Shown: one piece after another, positions 25,706 through 32,928 of the stretch
How positions within the stretch are numbered: position 1 is the stretch's first letter
Layout: each line of letters starts with the position of its first letter
Assembly (NCBI GenBank): GCA_946566645.1
Contig: CAMNWZ010000004.1
Location: 1 to 32,928 of the forward strand
Direction of reading: 5' to 3'
Origin: an uncultured Clostridia bacterium
GTDB lineage: Bacteria; Bacillota; Clostridia; Oscillospirales; JAAYOS01
DNA length: 32,928 bases
Made by a program: the position numbers and the translations under genes
The notes under the pieces: generated by a model
What the model was told of the DNA's origin: nothing
Databases searched by the model: none
Seen by the model: the letters and a program-made list of their open reading frames with translations, nothing else

Positions 25706-26656
25706 ATGAAGCATTTTTTCATAATCAATCCGAAGGCGGGCAAGAAAAACGGCGCGCAAAAGCTGCTCGACGCGATAAAAAGCGCGATGCATGGGCGCGA
25801 CTACTCGACGCACGTCACCACCTGCGCCGGGGACGCGACCGACGCCGCGCGGGCGTTTGTCGAGAGCGGTGAGGAGTGCCGCATCTACGCGTGCGGCGGC
25901 GACGGTACGCTCAGCGAGGTGCTGAACGGCGTTGCGGGGCACCAAAACGCGGCGCTGACCGTCATTCCGCGCGGCACGGCAAACGACTTTGTGCGGCTGT
26001 TCGGAGACGCTGACTTCGGCGATGTCGCGGCGCTTGCCGACGGCGAGGAGCGCAGCCTCGACCTCATCGAGACGGAGGGGATGTACGCCATCGACATCTG
26101 CTCGGTCGGATTCGACGCCCGCACCGCGCGGGACGTGCACCGATTCAGCAAGCTGCCGCTGGTCACCGGATTCGGCGCGTTCACCATCTCGGCGATATAC
26201 AACCTGTTCAAAGGACTGTGGAGCGAGTTCACGCTCGAGGCGGACGGCGAGCGGCTGGACGGCAAATACTCGCTGATATGCGTCGCGAACGCGCGTCACT
26301 ACGGCGGCGGATATATGCCGATGGGGGATGCGAACCCGATGGACGGAGTGCTCGACCTGCTGCTGATAAAGAAGATGAGCCGCCTCCGCGTGCCCACTCT
26401 GCTGAAGAAATACAAGGAGGGGCGCTACCGCGAGCTCGGCGACTTCGCCGTGCGCAAGGCTGTGCGCGAGGTGAAGGTCGGCTTTGTCGGGCGGGACGGC
26501 GTTGTCAACATGGACGGCGAGATGATACATACCGCCGCCGCGACGATACGGCTCGCACCGATAAAACAGCGATTTTTCGCGCCGAGGGGTGCCTGGGACG
26601 CGCTCGACCGCGAGTTGGAGAGCAAAAAACGAGAAAATGAAAGAATACACGTTTAA
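25706..26656 (+). CDS. Diacylglycerol/lipid kinase family protein (YegS/BmrU-like)
   Basis: KHFFIINPKAGKKNGAQKL, YACGGDGTLSEVLNGVAGHQNAALTVIPRGTANDFVR, CSVGFDA. Confidence 0.93.
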   Translation: MKHFFIINPKAGKKNGAQKLLDAIKSAMHGRDYSTHVTTCAGDATDAARAFVESGEECRIYACGGDGTLSEVLNGVAGHQNAALTVIPRGTANDFVRLFGDADFGDVAALADGEERSLDLIETEGMYAIDICSVGFDARTARDVHRFSKLPLVTGFGAFTISAIYNLFKGLWSEFTLEADGERLDGKYSLICVANARHYGGGYMPMGDANPMDGVLDLLLIKKMSRLRVPTLLKKYKEGRYRELGDFAVRKAVREVKVGFVGRDGVVNMDGEMIHTAAATIRLAPIKQRFFAPRGAWDALDRELESKKRENERIHV

Positions 26657-26723
26657 CAGCGAGCATAAGGTTGATAGAAGAAGATAAACCCGATTACTGC
26701 CGCTTTTTGGGCAACGTCGGAAG

Positions 26724-26752
26724 TTGAAAATCAGAGAAAGTCAGGATATAAT
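26724..26752 (+). promoter_or_regulatory. groESL sigma-A promoter
   Basis: TTGAAA-N17-TATAAT upstream of the CIRCE element. Confidence 0.75.
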
Positions 26753-26760
26753 TACCATTG

Positions 26761-26787
26761 TTAGCACTCGGGTTGGTAGAGTGCTAA
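26761..26787. promoter_or_regulatory. CIRCE element (HrcA operator)
   Basis: TTAGCACTC-N9-GAGTGCTAA, a perfect 9-bp inverted repeat matching the CIRCE consensus, directly upstream of groES. Confidence 0.98.
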
Positions 26788-26816
26788 AACCAAAAAACGC
26801 AGCAGGGAGGCAGTAA

Positions 26817-28770
<1,954 letters not shown>

Positions 28771-28791
28771 TCGCCCGAAAAACGGTAAGAA

Positions 28792-28821
28792 AAAACCGAC
28801 ACCCACACGGGTGTCGGTTTT
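28792..28821 (+). terminator. Rho-independent terminator after groEL
   Basis: AAAACCGACACCC-ACAC-GGGTGTCGGTTTT, a perfect 13-bp stem. Confidence 0.92.
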
Positions 28822-28876
28822 GTTTTGCAAAAAATCGGGCGTCAGCGGGTTGAAATCGCGTGTTTGCGACGCGAAA

Positions 28877-30076
28877 TCACGCCCCAAGCGACGCGGCGAC
28901 GGCGTCGCAGAACGCGTTTATCGCGCTCTCGTCGACCGATGCTCCGCGTATCGTCAGCGTCGGCTCGAGCAGGGTGAAGTCCTTGAGCGCGGCTATCTTC
29001 TCGCGCATTATCTTGCCCGAAGCGGGCGACCACGAGCCGTTTTCGATGACGGCGGCGGTGCGTCCGCGCACCCACAGCGCCTCTAGGTCGTCGATGAACT
29101 CGCGCACCGGCGGATAGAGCCCCATGTTGTAGGTCGGCGCGGCAAAGACGATGTGGCTCAGGCGGAACGCCTCGCTGACGAGATAGCTCTTGTCGGTGCC
29201 GCTCGCGTCCATCAGCTTCACCTCGCAGCCCGACTTCTCGGCGATCTCACGCGCGACGCGTGCCGCGACCGACGCGGTGTTGCCGTACATCGAGCCGTAG
29301 ACGACCAGCGCGCCGCGGGTCTCGGGGGTGTACGAAGCCCAGGCGGCGTGCTTCTCGAGCGTCCAGGAGATCTTGTCGTGCCAGACCGGTCCGTGCAGAG
29401 GGCAGATGTACTCGATATCGAGCGCGGACGCCTTCTTCAGCGCGGCGAGCACCTGCGGGCCGTACTTGCCGACGATGTTGGTGTAGTAGCGGCGCGCCTC
29501 GCCCTCGAACGCCGGATTTTTGAAGTGGTCTACGTCGAAGATGCCGCCGTGGTGCGCTCCGAAACTGCCGAACGCGTCGGCGCTGAACAGCGTCTTTGTG
29601 CGGTCGTCGTATGTGACCATGACCTCCGGCCAGTGTACCATCGGGGTGGTGACGAAGTGGAGCGTCCGTCCGCCGAGGTCGAGGCTGTCCCCATCGGTGA
29701 CCGCGGTGAAGCGGTCGCTTATGTCCGCGCCGAAGAACTGCTTTATCAGCGTCGGGACTTTTGCCGTGCCCACCGCCTGCATCTTCGGCCAGCGCGCCAT
29801 CAGGTCGGCGACGAGCGAGCAGTGATCCGGCTCCATGTGGTTTATGATGAGATAGTCCGGCTCGCGTCCGTCAAGCTCGCTCTCCACGTTTTCGAGATAC
29901 TGGTGGACGACCGAGCTATCGGCGGTGTCGAGAAGCGCAATCTTCTCGCCGCGGACGATGTATGCGTTGTACGCCACGCCGTCGGTGAGGGGGAAGATGT
30001 TCTCAAACAGCGCGAGACGGCGGTCGGACGCGCCGACCCATGTAATACCGTCGGTTATTTTGACAGTGTTTTTCAC
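28877..30076 (-). CDS. Flavodiiron protein (FprA family A-type flavoprotein)
   Basis: Diiron motifs NHMEPDH, HWPE, SADAFG and CPLHGPVWH; C-terminal flavodoxin domain VVYGSMYGNTASVA. Confidence 0.95.
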   Translation of the reverse strand: MKNTVKITDGITWVGASDRRLALFENIFPLTDGVAYNAYIVRGEKIALLDTADSSVVHQYLENVESELDGREPDYLIINHMEPDHCSLVADLMARWPKMQAVGTAKVPTLIKQFFGADISDRFTAVTDGDSLDLGGRTLHFVTTPMVHWPEVMVTYDDRTKTLFSADAFGSFGAHHGGIFDVDHFKNPAFEGEARRYYTNIVGKYGPQVLAALKKASALDIEYICPLHGPVWHDKISWTLEKHAAWASYTPETRGALVVYGSMYGNTASVAARVAREIAEKSGCEVKLMDASGTDKSYLVSEAFRLSHIVFAAPTYNMGLYPPVREFIDDLEALWVRGRTAAVIENGSWSPASGKIMREKIAALKDFTLLEPTLTIRGASVDESAINAFCDAVAASLGA

Positions 30077-30149
30077 GTTTTGTCATCCTTTCGATTGAAA
30101 TCGACTTCGGTCGACGAAAACCCGCGACCGAGTGCAACTGTATATGCTA

Positions 30150-30178
30150 ATTATATCCATTCGGGCGGCTTCAGACAA
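30150..30178 (-). promoter_or_regulatory. Predicted flavodiiron gene promoter
   Basis: On the minus strand, TTGTCT-N17-TATAAT. Confidence 0.55.
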
Positions 30179-30212
30179 GAGCAAATATCTACAAAAATGA
30201 CAAAACAGCGCA

Positions 30213-30241
30213 TGGACAAACCAAATCGTTTGATATATAAT
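30213..30241 (+). promoter_or_regulatory. Predicted rha operon promoter
   Basis: TGGACA-N17-TATAAT, 43 bp upstream of the rhaB ATG. Confidence 0.6.
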
Positions 30242-30284
30242 TTGAGTGGAAAGACCAAATTTCGGAAAAGGAGGGGATTTTCGC

Positions 30285-31724
30285 ATGGTACGCACGCATC
30301 TGGCGGTGGACATCGGCGCGTCGAGCGGTCGGTGCATCGTCGGATACCTGGACGGCGGTCGGCTTGTCACCCGCGAAGTCTATCGCTTTGACAGCACGCA
30401 GGTGCGCGTCGACGGTCACGACTGCTGGGATCTCAGCCGTCTTGTCGGCGAGATAACCGCGGGACTGAAGGCGGCAAAGACCGAGGGATTTACGCCGGAG
30501 ACGATAGGCATTGACACATGGGGCGTGGACTTTGTGCTCGTCGACGAAAGCGGCTGCGATTGCTGCCTGTCGGTGGCGTATCGCGACGCGCGCACCGACG
30601 GCGCCGAGCACCTGGTCGAGGACATCGTTCCGCGCGGTGAACTGTACCGCAGGACGGGCATACAGCACCAGAAGTTCAACACGATATATCAGCTCGCGGC
30701 GCTGCGGAAGGAGCATCCCGACGCGCTCGACCGCGCCGCGCGTATGCTTATGATACCCGAGTATCTCGCCTACAAGCTGACCGGCGTGATGAAAAGCGAG
30801 TACACAAACGCGTCGACCACCGGACTGCTCGACGCGCGCACACGCGGCTGGGACTTCGAGATCATCGACAAGCTCGGCTATCCGAGAAGGATATTCGGTC
30901 GGCTCGAGCAGCCGGGAACGACGGTCAGCGCGCTCAAACCCGAGGTCGCGGCGGAGGTGGGATACTCGAGCACGGTGGTGCTCGTCGGTTCGCACGACAC
31001 CGCGTCGGCATATCTCACCGCACCCATCGAGCGGGGGGACGAGGCGATAATTTCGAGCGGGACGTGGAGCCTTCTCGGGATGGAGCTTGCGCAGCCGATG
31101 ATAGACGACCGCGCGCGCGAGCGGAACTTCACAAACGAGGGCGGCGTCGGCGGAAAGATACGCTTCCTCAAGAACATTATGGGACTGTGGATAATCCAGA
31201 ATATCCGCCGCGAGCTGAACGGCGACGCCTACGTCGAGGGACGCGGAAAGCCGGCAAAGAGCACGAAACGCTGGAGCTATGCCGAGCTGGAGAGCGCCGC
31301 GCGGCAGTCGGACTATGCGCACACCTTCGATGCGGATGCGGACGAGCTGCTCGCGCCGGAGGACATGTGCGAGGCGGTGTGGGCGCTGCTGAAATCGAAC
31401 GGAGCGGAGCAGCCGAAGTCGGTCGGCGACCTGATGCGGTCGGTTTACTTAAGCCTCGCGAGCTGCTACGCGCGGGCGATAGACGGACTCGGCGAGATGA
31501 CCGGCTCCCGTCCGAGCGCGATAAACATCGTCGGCGGCGGCTCGCGCGACCGGCTGCTAAACGAGCTTACCGCTAAGGAGTGCGGGCTTGCCGTCCGCGC
31601 GGGTCCGAGCGAGGCGACAGCCATCGGCAACCTGCTCGCGCAGCTCATCGCGTCGGGCGAGTGCTCGAACGCGGCGGACGCGCGTGAGATAGTCAAAAAA
31701 TCCTGTGAAATAGAGGTGTTTTAA
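30285..31724 (+). CDS. rhaB: Rhamnulokinase
   Basis: HLAVDIGASSGRCIVGYLDGGRL, GIDTWGVDFVLVDESG, VAYRDARTDG, GIQHQKFNTIYQL, GSHDTASAY, SSGTWSLLGMEL. Start chosen at the ATG after GGAGGGG. Confidence 0.95.
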   Translation: MVRTHLAVDIGASSGRCIVGYLDGGRLVTREVYRFDSTQVRVDGHDCWDLSRLVGEITAGLKAAKTEGFTPETIGIDTWGVDFVLVDESGCDCCLSVAYRDARTDGAEHLVEDIVPRGELYRRTGIQHQKFNTIYQLAALRKEHPDALDRAARMLMIPEYLAYKLTGVMKSEYTNASTTGLLDARTRGWDFEIIDKLGYPRRIFGRLEQPGTTVSALKPEVAAEVGYSSTVVLVGSHDTASAYLTAPIERGDEAIISSGTWSLLGMELAQPMIDDRARERNFTNEGGVGGKIRFLKNIMGLWIIQNIRRELNGDAYVEGRGKPAKSTKRWSYAELESAARQSDYAHTFDADADELLAPEDMCEAVWALLKSNGAEQPKSVGDLMRSVYLSLASCYARAIDGLGEMTGSRPSAINIVGGGSRDRLLNELTAKECGLAVRAGPSEATAIGNLLAQLIASGECSNAADAREIVKKSCEIEVF

Positions 31725-31725
31725 T

Positions 31726-32928
31726 ATGAGCAACTTTGAAAGCGCAGTTAAGAGCTACGCCGCCATCGGGGTGGACGTCGAGCGCGCGATGAAGACCGCG
31801 TCGGCGACCGCCATCTCGATGCACTGCTGGCAGGGGGACGACGTGAAGGGCTTCGACCAGCCGGACGGCGGCGCGGCTGACGGCATTCAGACCACCGGAA
31901 ACTACCCCGGCGCGGCGCGCACCTTCAACGAGCTTACCGCCGACTTCATCAAGGCGGCGTCGCTCATCCCCGGAAAGAAGCGGATAAACCTGCACGCGAG
32001 CTACGCCATCTTTGGCGAGGGCGAGTGGGTCGACCGCGACAAGCTCGAGTACAGGCACTTCGAGCCGTGGGTGAAGTGGGCGAAGGAGCACGGCTTTGGC
32101 ATCGACTTCAACCCGACCTGCTTCGGTCATCCGATGGTAAAGGACGGCATGACGCTGAGCCATCCCGACGAGAAGGTGCGCCGCTTCTGGATAGACCACT
32201 GCAAGGCGTGCCGAAAGATAGAGAACGAGATAGGCAGGGCAATGGGGGATAAGGTGCTGAACAACGTCTGGATACCCGACGGCATGAAGGACATCCCCGC
32301 CGACCGCCTCGGACCTCGCGCGCGTCTCAAGGCTGCGCTCGACGAGATTTTCAGCGAGAAGTACGAGTGGGTGGTCGACGCGGTGGAGAGCAAGGTCTTC
32401 GGCATCGGACTGGAGAGCTACACCACCGGCTCGAACGAGTTTTACGTCGCCTATGCCGCGTCGCATAAGGACGTCTACCCGCTGCTCGACTCGGGTCACT
32501 ACCATCCGACCGAGCTGATAAGCGACAAGATTTCGTCGCTGCTCTGCTTCTTCGAGCGGCTGCCGCTGCACATCTCCCGCCCGGTGCGCTGGGACAGCGA
32601 CCATGTCGTCATCTTCGACGACGAGCTGCGCGAGATATTCAAGGAGCTTGTCCGTGGCGACGCGCTCGAGCGCGCGATGATAGGGCTCGACTTCTTCGAC
32701 GCGTCGATAAACCGCGTGGCTGCGTGGGTCATCGGCACCCGCGCGGCGCAGAAGGCGCTGCTCTGGGCGCTCACCCAGCCGAACGATGCGCTGAAAGATA
32801 TGCAGGACAGCGCGGACTTCACGCGTCGGCTGATGCTGATGGAGGACGTCAAGACCCTGCCGTTCGGCGAGATTTGGGACGAGTACTGCCGCCGACAGAA
32901 CGTGCCGCTCGACCGCGAGTGGTACAGC
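31726..32928 (+). CDS. rhaA: L-rhamnose isomerase (3' end truncated by window edge)
   Basis: Hand translation gives MSNFESAVKSYAAIGVDVERAMKTASATAISMHCWQGDDVKGFD...INLHASYAIFGEGEWVDRD...DFNPTCFGHP, open to the last base. Not in the ORF track because no stop lies inside the window. Confidence 0.96.
   Translation, partial: MSNFESAVKSYAAIGVDVERAMKTASATAISMHCWQGDDVKGFDQPDGGAADGIQTTGNYPGAARTFNELTADFIKAASLIPGKKRINLHASYAIFGEGEWVDRDKLEYRHFEPWVKWAKEHGFGIDFNPTCFGHPMVKDGMTLSHPDEKVRRFWIDHCKACRKIENEIGRAMGDKVLNNVWIPDGMKDIPADRLGPRARLKAALDEIFSEKYEWVVDAVESKVFGIGLESYTTGSNEFYVAYAASHKDVYPLLDSGHYHPTELISDKISSLLCFFERLPLHISRPVRWDSDHVVIFDDELREIFKELVRGDALERAMIGLDFFDASINRVAAWVIGTRAAQKALLWALTQPNDALKDMQDSADFTRRLMLMEDVKTLPFGEIWDEYCRRQNVPLDREWYS

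Noticed and set aside
31693-32604. 303-aa minus-strand ORF over rhaA
   Set aside because: The plus strand encodes a clear L-rhamnose isomerase.

Overview
This is a 32.9 kb GC-rich chromosomal window, probably from a spore-forming clostridial Firmicute. The support is Spo0A, two CotF-like small proteins, SLH surface proteins and a CIRCE-controlled groESL operon. About 30 protein-coding genes can be supported. They include a partial TatD nuclease, two CotF-like spore-coat genes, a cation:proton antiporter, bioY plus a mini DUF1284-like protein, a TrmH-like methyltransferase, galE/galK, a TRM11-like methyltransferase and a YfcE-like phosphodiesterase. Further along are two esterases, the jag-yidC-yidD-rnpA-rpmH cluster (rpmH is absent from the ORF track), a Spo0A-like regulator, a RadC-like protein and a 1349-aa SLH surface protein. 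The right half has a Na+-pumping oxaloacetate decarboxylase operon, a family-4-like uracil-DNA glycosylase, an RlmL-like methyltransferase, a lipid kinase, groES/groEL, a flavodiiron protein, and rhaB plus partial rhaA. No CRISPR array, tRNA, rRNA or prophage was recognised. The observations most worth a second look are: (1) a Spo0A whose DNA-binding domain is intact but whose receiver has Glu in place of the phosphoacceptor Asp, located where dnaA/oriC normally lies next to rpmH; (2) a cluster of three perfect AT-rich palindromes at 8580-8681 that supplies the stop codon of a neighbouring esterase; (3) a compositionally mosaic SLH surface protein; (4) a RadC-like protein lacking the JAMM metal-binding motif; (5) a palindrome overlapping the predicted bioY -10 box; (6) heavy AUA codon use, even in groEL. 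Functional calls come from motif recognition by eye, with no database search.
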